Shown one piece after another: positions 35,082 to 44,342 of a stretch of DNA of 64,000 nucleotides. The first letter of the stretch is position 1. Each line of letters opens with the position of its first letter. Origin of the DNA: an uncultured Paracoccaceae bacterium (GTDB taxonomy: Bacteria; Pseudomonadota; Alphaproteobacteria; Rhodobacterales; Rhodobacteraceae); contig CATOSU010000002.1 in assembly GCA_951812615.1 (NCBI GenBank), forward strand, positions 496,001 through 560,000, given 5' to 3'. Position numbers and translations under genes: made by a program. Below the pieces are notes generated by a model. That model saw only the letters and a list, made by a program, of their open reading frames with translations, searched no databases and was not told the DNA's origin.

Positions 35082-36023
35082 TCAGTCTCCCAGCGGCTCG
35101 AACAAGTCCCCTTCGCGGGCGCGCATCAGGTGCAGCTTGACCCGGCGCCAGGTCTCCTGCCCTTCGGCCCCCAGCAAGTTGGCGACCCCGGTGGCCAACA
35201 GATCCAGAACGGCCATGAAGGCAAAGCGAGACGCGGTGGGTTTCGACGGGTCCACGACTTCGGGCACGTCAACAGTAAGCGCCGCGTCCGCCGTGCCGGA
35301 CAGTTCCGATCCGGTGCGGGTCACGGCAACGACACCCGCGCCATTGCCGGCAGCGATTGCCACCGCATCCAGCACCTCGGCGGTCCGCCCGGTTGCCGAG
35401 ATCGCCACCACGACGTCATCGGCGGTGGTAGTGGCCGCCGCCATGCGCATCAGGTAGTTGTCGGAATAGGCCGAGATCGCCACGCCGAACCGGAACAGGC
35501 GATATTGCAGATCAGTGGCCAGCGCGGTCGACCCGCCGCCAAGGCCGAACACGAACACCCGCTTGGCTCCCGCCACCAGTGCGATGGCTGCCTGCGCCGC
35601 AGCCGGATCAACCTCGCGTTCGGCGAGGCTGATGGCATTCATCGCCTCGCCGAAGACCGAGGACCAGAACGGCAGCCCGGGCTTGGATTCAACACCGCTC
35701 GCGTCCGGGCGCACCACCATGCTCTGGGCCAACCGCAGCTTGAAATCGCGCACCCCGTCACAGCCCATCGATCGGCAGAACCGGGTCACGGTCGGTTCGC
35801 TGACATTGGCCGCCTCTGCCAGCTGGGCATTGCTCGAACGCACCGCCACCTCGATATCCTGCAGCACCACCTCGGCCACCCGGCGTTCGGCCGGGCGCAG
35901 GGTGGCGGACATCATACGGATCTGCCCGATCAGATCCGCGGCCGCGACCTGATCGGAATTGGCGAAATCCTCTGTACGGCTCACCTTTTTCTCTTTTGCA
36001 CTGTTCACCAAGCGGTTTGCCAT
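35082..36023 (-). CDS. MurR/RpiR family transcriptional regulator
   Basis: A 313-aa regulator. The N-terminal HTH_6 domain covers about residues 30-105 (SSNAQLAEAANVSEPTVTRF, then CRSMGCDG), and the SIS domain spans about 150-285 (VFVFGLGGGSTALATDL and VVVAISATGRTAEVLDA). SIS domains of this family bind phosphosugars or related metabolites. It is the third gene of the minus-strand operon and presumably controls the divergent promoter region at 38.03-38.27 kb, where two matching palindromes are found. The first 30 residues are extra, and a start at MMSATLRPAE is possible. Confidence 0.9.
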   Translation of the reverse strand: MANRLVNSAKEKKVSRTEDFANSDQVAAADLIGQIRMMSATLRPAERRVAEVVLQDIEVAVRSSNAQLAEAANVSEPTVTRFCRSMGCDGVRDFKLRLAQSMVVRPDASGVESKPGLPFWSSVFGEAMNAISLAEREVDPAAAQAAIALVAGAKRVFVFGLGGGSTALATDLQYRLFRFGVAISAYSDNYLMRMAAATTTADDVVVAISATGRTAEVLDAVAIAAGNGAGVVAVTRTGSELSGTADAALTVDVPEVVDPSKPTASRFAFMAVLDLLATGVANLLGAEGQETWRRVKLHLMRAREGDLFEPLGD

Positions 36024-36063
36024 CCTTCACGTTATGCACGGCCCGGTCCCAGGCCGGTGCGCC

Positions 36064-36852
36064 TCAGAACTCCTGAAGCGTGATCTCGCGCGACATCACG
36101 ATATTGCCTGCCGTCAGCCCGCAATCCACCGGCAGGACCGCGCCGGTGATCGCAGCGGCATTGTCCGACGCCAGGAACACCGCTGCGTTGGCAACGTCGC
36201 CCGGGTCGGCCACCCGCCGCAGCGGATACCATCTCAGCAGGTTCTTGAATATTTCCGGGTTCTTTTTCACCCGGTGATCCCAGATCGGCGTGCGCACGGT
36301 GCCGGGGCAGATGATGTTGGCGCGTATGCCGAACCGCCCGTATTCCATCGCCAGGCCCCGGGTATAGCTGATCAGCCCGGCCTTGGCGGCGCTGTAGGCC
36401 GGGTCGCCAAAGGTGGCCAGCCCGTTGACGGACCCGATATTGACGATGGCGCCGGCGCCCGCGCTTTTCATGTCGCGCAACACCTCTGCGCTGCAATGAT
36501 ATGCGCCGTTCAGGTTGGTTTCGATATCCGCGCGCCAGATCTCGGCCGTCGTGGTTTCCAGGTTGGACGCTCCCGAAACCCCAGCGTTGTTGATCAGCAC
36601 GTCGGCCGGTCCGACTTCTGCCCGCAGGGTGTCGATGGCGGCGATCACCTGCGTGGCATCGCCGATCTCGGCCACTGCCGACGCCGCCGATATGCCCGCG
36701 ACGCGCAACTCCTCGGCAAAGCCGTGCACAGTGTCCAGCTTGTCGATCGCCCCGATCGCGGCGCCCTGGTCGCCGAACGCCCGGCACAGCACCTGACCTA
36801 TCCCGCCGGCCGCGCCGGTGACATAGACCGTCTTGCCCGCAAAATCGCTCAT
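36064..36852 (-). CDS. Short-chain dehydrogenase/reductase
   Basis: A 262-aa classical SDR. The cofactor loop is TGAAGGIGQ, Asp follows in AIDKLD (NAD preference), the structural NNAG is present, and the catalytic Ser-Tyr-Lys set is in NIGSVNGLATFGDPAYSAAKAG. Its 4-bp overlap with the upstream gene (ATGA at 36849) shows coupling with the unknown TIM-barrel-like protein. It probably oxidises an alcohol intermediate of the pathway. Confidence 0.92.
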   Translation of the reverse strand: MSDFAGKTVYVTGAAGGIGQVLCRAFGDQGAAIGAIDKLDTVHGFAEELRVAGISAASAVAEIGDATQVIAAIDTLRAEVGPADVLINNAGVSGASNLETTTAEIWRADIETNLNGAYHCSAEVLRDMKSAGAGAIVNIGSVNGLATFGDPAYSAAKAGLISYTRGLAMEYGRFGIRANIICPGTVRTPIWDHRVKKNPEIFKNLLRWYPLRRVADPGDVANAAVFLASDNAAAITGAVLPVDCGLTAGNIVMSREITLQEF

Positions 36853-38030
36853 ACCGCCACCCCTGCCAGCGCCTCGGCCATCCAGTCGAGGCTCGATTGC
36901 CTGAGATGCCCGTAATTGTAAAACGAGATATCCTCGATACCGCCGGCGACCAGCGCCGCCACCGCGCCGGCCACGGCCTCGCGGCTGGTCAGGTCGGGCG
37001 CCCCGGGCCGTAGGATGCCGCGTAGTTTGCCGGTGCCACCACAGCGATGTGTCACATCCTGCAGATCGGCGCGGATGCGCTCGACCGAGGATTCGTAGAA
37101 ACAGGCCTCCAGGTGATCGGCCACACCGCACAACGCCGCCAGGTCGCTGCCTTCGTACCACGCACCTGAAGTGGGCCGCGCCACCGACGGGATCACCGAG
37201 ATCGCCGCATCAGCCCGCACCGCGGCGCGGATCTCGGAGACCAGCGACGTCACCACCCGGCAACGCCATTGCAGGAAGCGGGCCAGGTCCGGATCGGTCG
37301 CGATCTCAGCGGTCCAGAACGCGCCGGCCATGTCGGCGGGATAGGCCACCTCGCCGGCAAACCACATGTCGATGGCGGATGCGGTACGCGCCTGCAACCC
37401 CGACGCGTCGATCCCGTCGGCTTCGGCTCCGGCCACGCAATGCGGACAGAAACACAGGCCCAGCAGATTGTTCAGCCATGCATCTTGCGGCACCAGCGAA
37501 AATTCATGGTGATACCCGTGCTCGAACGGCAGATAGCCCGGCGTTTCCAGCGACAGTCCGGTCACCGGGTATTTCTCCGCCACTTCCGTACACAGTGTGA
37601 CGGCGTATTCCCGGTTCGCGGGATTGGCCGGGCACAGGCTGTAGATGTAGCGGTCGCCAAAGGCATTGCGGGCACAGGCCTCCGGGTATTTCTGGCCCAG
37701 CAGCGAATTGTGCATCAGCACCAGCCAGGCCTGCGTGTTCATCGACTGAACCGCACAGCAGTCGCCCAGCGGGTCGCCATCGCCAACCATGTGATTATGC
37801 ACCGGCTTGATCTCGCCATAACGGGCCACGTCAGCGGGGAAATAAACGGTGCCATCCTCGGGGAAATAGACCCGCCCCGACCGCCCGTGCGGACGCAGGA
37901 ACTTGCCGGCGTGATAGGCGACCGCCAGCGTGATCGTGTTGATGTGACGGGCACTCAGATCGTCGGACACCGCGGCCACACCGGCATCGGCAAGGTCCCA
38001 CGCATAGCTGAAAACGGAACGGTAGACCAA
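36849..38030 (-). CDS. Conserved-looking hypothetical protein, possible TIM-barrel hydrolase
   Basis: A 393-aa soluble protein that I cannot place in a named family. Its layout suggests a glycoside-hydrolase-like (beta/alpha)8 barrel: an opening DDLSARHINTITLAVAYHAG, a region rich in aromatic and acidic residues (YFPEDGTVYFPADVARYGEI), an acid-bearing strand GLSLETPGYLPFEHGYHHEF, a Cys-x-x-Cys segment LGLCFCPHCVAGAEADG, and a final strand ISFYNYGHL. No signal peptide is present. The likely start is a TTG at 38030 with GGAG upstream. It is the first gene of the leftward operon, coupled to the SDR, and is probably a pathway enzyme. Confidence 0.75.
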   Translation of the reverse strand: MVYRSVFSYAWDLADAGVAAVSDDLSARHINTITLAVAYHAGKFLRPHGRSGRVYFPEDGTVYFPADVARYGEIKPVHNHMVGDGDPLGDCCAVQSMNTQAWLVLMHNSLLGQKYPEACARNAFGDRYIYSLCPANPANREYAVTLCTEVAEKYPVTGLSLETPGYLPFEHGYHHEFSLVPQDAWLNNLLGLCFCPHCVAGAEADGIDASGLQARTASAIDMWFAGEVAYPADMAGAFWTAEIATDPDLARFLQWRCRVVTSLVSEIRAAVRADAAISVIPSVARPTSGAWYEGSDLAALCGVADHLEACFYESSVERIRADLQDVTHRCGGTGKLRGILRPGAPDLTSREAVAGAVAALVAGGIEDISFYNYGHLRQSSLDWMAEALAGVAV

Positions 38031-38057
38031 AACTCTGACTCCGAAAACTCTAGAGTG

Positions 38058-38087
38058 ATGTTAGCAACAAATGTAGGAAACATACAC
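38058..38087 (-). promoter_or_regulatory. Leftward promoter region with RpiR-type operator 1
   Basis: The 17-mer ATGTAGGAAACATACAC at 38071-38087 closely matches operator 2 at 38174 (ATGTAGGAWACWTACAY). On the minus strand an extended -10 (TGCTAACAT, with TAACAT at 38063-38058) lies immediately downstream of it, so a bound repressor would block leftward transcription. The assignment to the RpiR protein rests on its presence in the operon. Confidence 0.6.
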
Positions 38088-38156
38088 AAAATAGTTGAAA
38101 AGGAAGGAAATCTGTTGGAATTCTTTGAAAAATAGCCGGAAATAAGCTTTGAGTGT

Positions 38157-38190
38157 TTGCTTTGCTCGCAGAAATGTAGGATACTTACAT
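38157..38190 (+). promoter_or_regulatory. Rightward promoter overlapped by RpiR-type operator 2
   Basis: TTGCTT at 38157-38162 and GATACT at 38180-38185 are 17 bp apart and form a plausible sigma70 promoter for the ABC transporter operon. The palindrome ATGTAGGATACTTACAT at 38174-38190 covers the -10 box. Its twin lies about 103 bp to the left, near ten helical turns, which would also allow looping between the two sites. Confidence 0.6.
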
Positions 38191-38272
38191 CAGATTGTTG
38201 GCGCGAGCTTGGTCGCCAAGGGTGGTGTCCCGGGTGATTGCTGGGTTGGAGCGATCAGGAAGAGGTTGCGAA

Positions 38273-39082
38273 ATGCAGGCGAAGACAGCAGCAGGTCCCA
38301 AGCTGGTCGTTGAGGGCGCAACGAAATATTATGACACCAAGTCCGGGCCGCTGCATGCGCTCGACAACACCGCGCTTCAGGTTCAGGACGGCGAATTTGC
38401 CTGTGTCGTCGGCCCCTCGGGCTGCGGCAAGACCACGTTGCTGTGGTCGATTGCCGGACTGCACAGTCTGACCAGCGGCTCCGTGCGCCTGGACGGCGAC
38501 GAAGTCACCGGACCGCACCCCCAGATCGGCATGGTGTTTCAGGAGGCCAATCTGCTGCCCTGGCGCAATCTGCGCGCCAATATCGAGTTTCCGTTCGAAA
38601 TCCGCCGCGTGCCCCCAGACCGGGCGCGGATCGACCACCTTCTGCAGGAGGTGGGCCTCGGTGGTTTCGACGAAAAGTTTCCGCGCGAATTGTCCGGCGG
38701 CATGCAGCAGCGGGCCGCCATCGTGCGGGCGCTGTCGTTTGATCCCTCGGTGCTGCTGATGGACGAACCGTTCGGCGCACTTGATGCCTTCACCCGGGAC
38801 GAAATGAACCTGCTGGTCGAAAAGATCTGGCTCGAAACCCAGAAGACGATTGTCTTCATCACGCACAACATCACCGAAGCGGTGTTCCTGTCTGACAATG
38901 TCTACGTGATGTCGGCCCGGCCGGGCCGGATCGCCAAGGTGTTTCCGATCCCGTTCGAACGTCCCCGCACGCTGGACCTGCTGGCGACGAAAGAGGTGTT
39001 CGACCTGGTCAATGAAATCAAGGCCGAGATCGAAAGTTCGCCGTCTCCGGCCATCGCTCCCCCGGCCGAGCTGACGGCGTGA
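38273..39082 (+). CDS. ABC transporter ATP-binding protein (NitT/TauT family)
   Basis: A 269-aa ATPase. Walker A is GPSGCGKTT, the Q loop is VFQEANLLPW (the NitT/TauT hallmark), the signature is LSGGMQQRAAIVRAL, Walker B is VLLMDEPFGALD, and the switch His is in FITHNITEAV. It energises import of a small anion, amine or pyrimidine-like solute. I chose the ATG at 38273 because the family begins there; the upstream extension lies in the promoter region. It is the first gene of the rightward arm, 18 bp before the permease. Confidence 0.9.
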   Translation: MQAKTAAGPKLVVEGATKYYDTKSGPLHALDNTALQVQDGEFACVVGPSGCGKTTLLWSIAGLHSLTSGSVRLDGDEVTGPHPQIGMVFQEANLLPWRNLRANIEFPFEIRRVPPDRARIDHLLQEVGLGGFDEKFPRELSGGMQQRAAIVRALSFDPSVLLMDEPFGALDAFTRDEMNLLVEKIWLETQKTIVFITHNITEAVFLSDNVYVMSARPGRIAKVFPIPFERPRTLDLLATKEVFDLVNEIKAEIESSPSPAIAPPAELTA

Positions 39083-39100
39083 CGAAGAGGACTGGCGCAG

Positions 39101-39955
39101 ATGGTTGATAAGGAACTCGGCGACAAGATCCCGGAATTCGGCGGAAAGGAGGCCGGTGGCCAAGGCGTTGATGTAACGAACCTTTCTGCGTTCACCTCTG
39201 GCACAGGGCGGCGAACGGCCGGAGAGGTTTTTGCGATCATCATGGTTGCGGTGATTATCGTTGGTGGCGCCGAAGCGTGGATCCGGCTGGCTGATATTCC
39301 ACACTACGTCCTGCCGACCCCCAGCGCGACCATTGTGGCCTTGTTCACCGATTTCCGCTTCATCGGCCCGCATCTGGTGCATACACTGATCGAGCTGTTT
39401 TCAGGCTATGTCATCGGCGCTTCGATCGGGCTGATCCTGGCCGCGGTCATTACCCAGTTTCCCTTCGCCGAAAAAATCATCGCGCCTTATATCCTGATGC
39501 TGGTCACCACCCCGATGCTGGCGCTGGTGCCGCTGCTGATCCTGCAATTCGGATTTGGCTATGCGCCGCGTATCATCGCGGTTGCGCTGGCCTCGGGCCC
39601 GATGGTGATGATCAATGCCGCCACGGGGTTCCGTCGGGTTGATCTGGCCAAGATCGCTCTGGCCCGCAGCTTTGGTGCCACCACGTTCCAGATCTTCCTC
39701 AAGATCCGCGTGCCGATGGCGCTGCCGATGATCATCGTTGGCCTGATGATCGGCGCAATCTTCGGGCTGCTGACGGCGGTGGGCGCGGAAATGGTCGGCG
39801 GCGGCTTCGGCCTCGGCAACCGGCTGACCACGTTTTCCGCGCAGCTGCAGATGCCACAGTTCTTCGCCACGATCCTGATCCTCGCGATCCTGGGGATCCT
39901 GATCTACGTCTTCTTCTTCCTGGTCGGGAAGAAGTTCGCAAGCTGGGAGTCGTAA
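39101..39955 (+). CDS. ABC transporter permease (NitT/TauT family)
   Basis: A 284-aa permease with about six membrane helices after a hydrophilic N-terminus of about 45 residues that is longer than usual. The helices include VFAIIMVAVIIVGGAEAWI, the early LVHTLIELFSGYVIGASIGL, and a final LILAILGILIYVFFFLVG. The EAA coupling loop is seen in GFRRVDLAKIALARSFGATT FQIFLKIRVP (read across two turns). It pairs with the ATPase upstream and the Tat-exported binding protein downstream. Confidence 0.9.
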   Translation: MVDKELGDKIPEFGGKEAGGQGVDVTNLSAFTSGTGRRTAGEVFAIIMVAVIIVGGAEAWIRLADIPHYVLPTPSATIVALFTDFRFIGPHLVHTLIELFSGYVIGASIGLILAAVITQFPFAEKIIAPYILMLVTTPMLALVPLLILQFGFGYAPRIIAVALASGPMVMINAATGFRRVDLAKIALARSFGATTFQIFLKIRVPMALPMIIVGLMIGAIFGLLTAVGAEMVGGGFGLGNRLTTFSAQLQMPQFFATILILAILGILIYVFFFLVGKKFASWES

Positions 39956-39999
39956 CAAACAATAATACGCGGGCAGCGACACCGCAGCAGAATCCAGGA

Positions 40000-40016
40000 G
40001 CCCCGAAAAACGGGGC
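40000..40016 (+). other. Intercistronic hairpin before the binding-protein gene
   Basis: A perfect 6-bp stem GCCCCG / CGGGGC with a five-A loop lies 21 bp before the start of the binding-protein gene, between it and the permease. There is no T run, so it probably serves as an RNA processing or stabilising element. Confidence 0.5.
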
Positions 40017-40037
40017 ATTGCAACAAGGGAGAATGCC

Positions 40038-41204
40038 ATGTCGAAACTGATTATGCCCCGCCCGGGCCAGATGGACCGGAGAAGATTCCTGCAAGTCACC
40101 GGCAGCGGTGCCGTTGCCGTCTCTACGCTGGGGGCCGGTGCGCTGACCCCACGGGCTGCACACGCGGCTGACGCGTTCACCTGGATTTCACCGCGAGGCA
40201 CGCTCGAAGTGCTGGACGACTATCCTTATTGGGTCGGCAAGGCACTGGGCTATTTCGGCGACCTCGACACAGTGATGGAACCGGGCCCGTCGGACGGGAC
40301 CGCAACCGTGAAATTCGTGGCTGTCGGCCAGGCCGATATGGGCTTCCCGTCGCCAGGCGTGTTCTCGTTTGCACTGGAAAACGAGATGGACCTGATGTCG
40401 GTGTTCAACGTGGGTGCCTATGACGTGTTCGATTTCGCCTTCCGCCCCGGCGAAGGCGTGACCGACCTCAAGGAGATGGAAGGCAAGACTGTGATGCTGG
40501 GCAGCGCTGCCTGGCAGGCAATCACCGACCCGATCTTTGCCGCCGCCGGTGCGGATATCTCCAAGATCAAGTACCTCGAAGGCGGTTGGCCGCAATGGGG
40601 CACGGTTCTGGCTTCGGGCCAGGGCGACGCCGCTTTGGCGTGGGAAGGCCTGCGTGCGGACTGGCAGGGCAAGGGGCTGGAGTTCGAATACTGGCTCGGT
40701 CTCGACCATTCCAAGTTCCCGGCCAACTCGTTTGTCGTGCGTCGTTCGGACATCGAGGATCCCGAGCGTCATGCCTTCCTTGAACAGTATCTGCGCGGTT
40801 GGGCGATGGGCTTGGAATTCGGCCATCACAACCCACGCGCCGCAAGCCAGATCGTGTTCGAGCAGTTCCCGATCGTGAAGGAAAACGTCGGCACCGAACT
40901 GGGCACCGAATCGATGATGCAACTGGCCAATGTGTTCCGCGGCGATTTCGAGAAGCGGGCCGGCTGGGGCGACCATGACATGGACAGCTGGGGGCTTTAC
41001 TTCAAGACCCTCGCCGATATCGGCCAGACCAGCAAACCGGTCGACATCAACGCTGCGCTGACCAATGAATTCATCGGCCCGGCGAACGATTTCGACAAGG
41101 CCAAGGTCAAGTCCGACGCGGACGCCTTCGCGCTCGACGCCGACATGGCCGCGGTCGACCTCGATGCCATCAAGGCACGGTTCTTCGCCAACGCCGTGCG
41201 CTGA
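40038..41204 (+). CDS. ABC transporter substrate-binding protein with Tat signal
   Basis: A 388-aa binding protein of the NMT1/THI5-like, NitT/TauT-associated type. The N-terminus carries a twin-arginine signal (MDRRRFLQVTGSG, hydrophobic core, cleavage after AAHAA), so it folds before export. The mature part has the pattern PYWVGKALGYFGDLDTVMEPG and VGQADMGFPSPGVF typical of the fold. A C-terminal repeat of acidic and lysine residues (FDKAKVKSDADAFALDADMA) follows. The GGGAGAA ribosome site lies just before the ATG. It defines the uptake specificity of the cluster, but the ligand is unknown. Confidence 0.88.
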   Translation: MSKLIMPRPGQMDRRRFLQVTGSGAVAVSTLGAGALTPRAAHAADAFTWISPRGTLEVLDDYPYWVGKALGYFGDLDTVMEPGPSDGTATVKFVAVGQADMGFPSPGVFSFALENEMDLMSVFNVGAYDVFDFAFRPGEGVTDLKEMEGKTVMLGSAAWQAITDPIFAAAGADISKIKYLEGGWPQWGTVLASGQGDAALAWEGLRADWQGKGLEFEYWLGLDHSKFPANSFVVRRSDIEDPERHAFLEQYLRGWAMGLEFGHHNPRAASQIVFEQFPIVKENVGTELGTESMMQLANVFRGDFEKRAGWGDHDMDSWGLYFKTLADIGQTSKPVDINAALTNEFIGPANDFDKAKVKSDADAFALDADMAAVDLDAIKARFFANAVR

Positions 41205-41223
41205 GTCCGGTTCCAGCAAAACT

Positions 41224-41249
41224 GGGCGGCGGTGATCGCATCGCCGCCC
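41224..41249 (+). other. Hairpin after the binding-protein gene
   Basis: A perfect 8-bp stem GGGCGGCG / CGCCGCCC with a 10-nt loop lies 19 bp after the binding-protein stop. It has no T run. In ABC operons such structures protect the binding-protein mRNA and attenuate downstream genes. Confidence 0.55.
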
Positions 41250-41274
41250 GCGACTACGTTCAGGGAGAAATCAG

Positions 41275-42360
41275 ATGTCCGATCCGGTCAGAATGCTTGT
41301 TGTCGGCCTTGGCAACATGGGCCTGTCCCACGCCAATGCCTATCACAACATGGACGGGTTCGAGATTGCCGGCCTGATGAGCCGGTCGATCAAGTCCCGC
41401 ACCGATATTCCCGACCACCTGAAAGACTATCCGCTCTACGAGGATTTCGACACCGCCCTGGCCGAAGCCAAGCCGGACGGCGTGTCGATCAATTCCTGGC
41501 CCAACTCGCATGCCGACTACGCGATCCGGGCGATGGATGCGGGCTGCCACGTATTCATGGAAAAACCGATTGCCACCAATATCGAGGATGCCGAAAAGGT
41601 TGTCGCCAAGGCGCGTGAGAAAAACCGCAAGCTGGTGCTGGGATATATCCTGCGGGTGCATCCCAGCTGGATGAAATTCATCGAAGTCGGCAAGACCCTG
41701 GGCAAACCATTGGTCATGCGCCTGAACCTCAACCAGCAATCCAGCGGGCCGGCCTGGGCCTGGCACAAGAACCTGATCGACTCGCTGATCCCGATCGTCG
41801 ATTGCGGCGTGCATTATGTCGACGTGATGTGCCAGCTGACCGGCGCCAAGCCGGTGCGCGTGCACGGCATCGGTGCCAGCCTGTGGTCGGATGCCGCCCA
41901 GCAGAACTATGGCCACCTGCACGTGACCTTCGATGACGGCTCGGTCGGTTGGTACGAGGCCGGCTGGGGCCCGATGATGTCCGAGGAGGCGTTTTTCGTG
42001 AAAGACGTGGTTGGCCCGAACGGTGCGGTCACAATCGTCCCCGACCAGAGCGCACGCGAAGGCACCGACCTGTCGGATTCTGCCAATATCGACAAGCACA
42101 CCAAGACCGACGCGATCCGCCTGCACCATGCCGCGGTCGATCCCGAAACCAAGGAGTTCTCGACCCCGGACGAGATCATGAGCATGTCGGACGAACCAGA
42201 CCATCAGGAGCTATGCAACCGGGAACAGGCGTTCTTCCTGAAATCCATTCAGGAAGATACGGACCTGTCGGAAAGCATGGACGCTGCCGTCAACAGCCTG
42301 CGGATCGTGCTGGCCGCCGAGGAAAGCATTCAGCAGGAGAAAGCAGTCCACCTCGACTGA
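41275..42360 (+). CDS. Gfo/Idh/MocA family oxidoreductase (second copy in the locus)
   Basis: A 361-aa NAD(P)-dependent dehydrogenase with the Rossmann loop VVGLGNMGLSHANA, the EKP motif in MEKPIATN, and the conserved His/Asp in IPIVDCGVHYVDVM. It is co-transcribed with the ABC importer (71 bp after the binding-protein gene) and lies 13 bp before the monooxygenase gene. Having two members of the family in one locus suggests successive or alternative oxidation-reduction steps such as 3-keto formation and its reversal. The substrate is not known. Confidence 0.9.
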   Translation: MSDPVRMLVVGLGNMGLSHANAYHNMDGFEIAGLMSRSIKSRTDIPDHLKDYPLYEDFDTALAEAKPDGVSINSWPNSHADYAIRAMDAGCHVFMEKPIATNIEDAEKVVAKAREKNRKLVLGYILRVHPSWMKFIEVGKTLGKPLVMRLNLNQQSSGPAWAWHKNLIDSLIPIVDCGVHYVDVMCQLTGAKPVRVHGIGASLWSDAAQQNYGHLHVTFDDGSVGWYEAGWGPMMSEEAFFVKDVVGPNGAVTIVPDQSAREGTDLSDSANIDKHTKTDAIRLHHAAVDPETKEFSTPDEIMSMSDEPDHQELCNREQAFFLKSIQEDTDLSESMDAAVNSLRIVLAAEESIQQEKAVHLD

Positions 42361-42958
42361 CACGGAGACGCGCATGGACAACACCATGGCGACACGGGAC
42401 GCGGCTCGCTGGCTGGCTGCGTTCAATGCCGCGCTCGACGCAGGCGACCCCACCACGGCGGCGGAGCTGTTTATCGAAAACGGGTTCTGGCGCGACCTGT
42501 TGGGGTTCACCTGGAACATTGTGACGCTCGAAGGACGTGCCGACATCGCCGACATGCTGGCGGCCCAGCTCGGACAGGTGAAACCCTGTACCTTCACGCT
42601 CGACGGTGCGGCGGAGGCTGACGGCGACACCATCACCGCCTGGCTCACCTTCGAAACCGCCGCCGCGCGGGGTTGCGGCCTGTTGCGCCTGCGCGGCGGG
42701 CAATGCTGGACCCTGCTGACCAGCATGACCGAACTGATCGGCTTCGAAGAGCCGGCCGGTCCGCGCCGCCCGCTCGGCACTGTGAACAGCGCCAGCAAGA
42801 CCCGCGAAACCTGGACCGAGGCGCGCCAGAAGGAACGGGCTGAACTGGGCCACCTGGTCCAGCCGCATTGCCTGATCATCGGCGGCGGTCAGGGCGGCAT
42901 TGCGCTGGGCGCGCGGCTACGCAAGCTGGGCGTGCCGACCCTGATCGTCGAGAAAAAC

Positions 42959-44342
42959 GAGTTATGCCCAAAAGTTGGTGACGGCGTGATCAGGCGGCGT
43001 TTTGACGTTGCCTGATCCCGTCCTTGAAGGCAATCCCCTGGATCACTTCGGGCAGACGGTTTGGCCCTGAGATCTTCCTCCACTTCTTCTTGGCCGACAT
43101 CATCAACCTGAAGACCATGGCGAGGGCGGTCTTGCGGTTCAGGCATCCTTTGGTTTTGCGCGTTCGGTTGCGGACCGTGGCAAAGACGCTTTCGATCGGG
43201 TTCGTGGTCCGGATGTGTTTCCAGTGTTCGGCCGGGAAGTCATAGAAGGTCAGCAACACGTCGCGGTCCTTGACCAGCCTGGCCACGGCCCGCTCGTATT
43301 TCAGGCCGTAGGTTTCCACGAAGAGATCGAAGGCCGCATTGGCTTCCTTCTTCGTCTCGGCCATCCAAATATCCTGCAGATCGGCCTTGGCTTTTTCCCG
43401 CAGCGACTTGGGCATCGCGCCCGTTACATTGGCCGTCTTGTGGACCCAGCACCGCTGCTCACGGGTGGTCGGATAGACATCCCGCAGCGCCGTCCAGAAC
43501 CCAAGCGCGCCATCACCGACAGCAAGCTCGGGCGGCACCGTCAGGCCGCGTTTCCTCAGACCGCGTAACAGGTCCCGCCAGCTGTCCGCGTTCTCCCGGA
43601 ATCCGTCCATGATGCTCAAAACGTCCTTTTCTCCGTACTCGTCAGCGCCGATAATCACCAACATACATTGACGATCCCCGTCCAAACGGGGCGTGAAGCA
43701 GACCCCGTCCGCCCAGATGTAGACATAGCGCTTGCCCGACAGGTCACGCTTGCGCCAGGCTTCATACTCGTCCCACCAGGTCGCCGTCAGTCGCGTGATC
43801 GTGGAGGCTGACAGCCCCTCTGCATCCGGCCCCAAAAGGGCGGCCAGCGCCTCGCTGAAGTCCCCCGTTGAAATGCCCTTCAGGTAAAGCCAGGGCAGCA
43901 GCTCCTCGACGGACTTCGCTTTGCGGAGATCCGGCGGCACCAAGGATGAACGGAACCTGATCTTGCTGCCATCGATGTTCGCACCCCGGTCGCGGACCCG
44001 GGGCACCTGAACGGGCACCGTGCCGACCCCGGTCATCACCGCGCGCGCTGGCAGGACCCCGTGGCGCACCAGACGCTGGCGACCTTCCTCGTCCAGCAAG
44101 CTGCGCGGGGACCGCCATGAAACCGGCAACCTCAGCCTGCACAGCCGTTCGCAACAGCTCGCGGGCCCCGAACTGAATGACCTCAGTCAGCGGATCAGGT
44201 GAAAATTCCGATGGCAGCTCGAATGGAACACCGGTAGATTTCGACATGTGGCATATCCCTTTCTCTTGAGAATTGACGGCGCTTCAGCAGCGCCTTGATA
44301 TGCCGCCCCTCAGGGGCCATCACCAACTTTCAACCATATCTC
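42959..44342 (-). mobile_element. IS256-family insertion sequence, copy 1
   Basis: A 1384-bp element with imperfect terminal inverted repeats (GAGTTATG at the left, CATATCTC at the right, then a shared AAAGTTGGTGA core) and a 9-bp target duplication GAGAAAAAC at 42950-42958 and 44343-44351. It interrupts the flavin monooxygenase gene. The transposase gene is frameshifted near its 5' end. It is nearly identical to copy 2 at 48976 except for a cluster of changes at 43930-44130. Confidence 0.95.
42990..44247 (-). pseudogene. IS256-family (mutator-type) transposase, frameshifted near the N-terminus
   Basis: The frame opens at 44247 with MSKSTGVPFELPSEFSPDPL and loses its reading after about 47 residues, where one extra base (around 44098-44112, compared with copy 2) shifts it. 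The remaining 350 residues are intact in the other frame and include the DDE features: YIWADGVCF (Asp), VGDGALGFW (Asp) and the late Glu in NPIESVFATVR. A downstream in-frame start could give a protein without the N-terminal DNA-binding part, so activity is doubtful. Confidence 0.85.
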
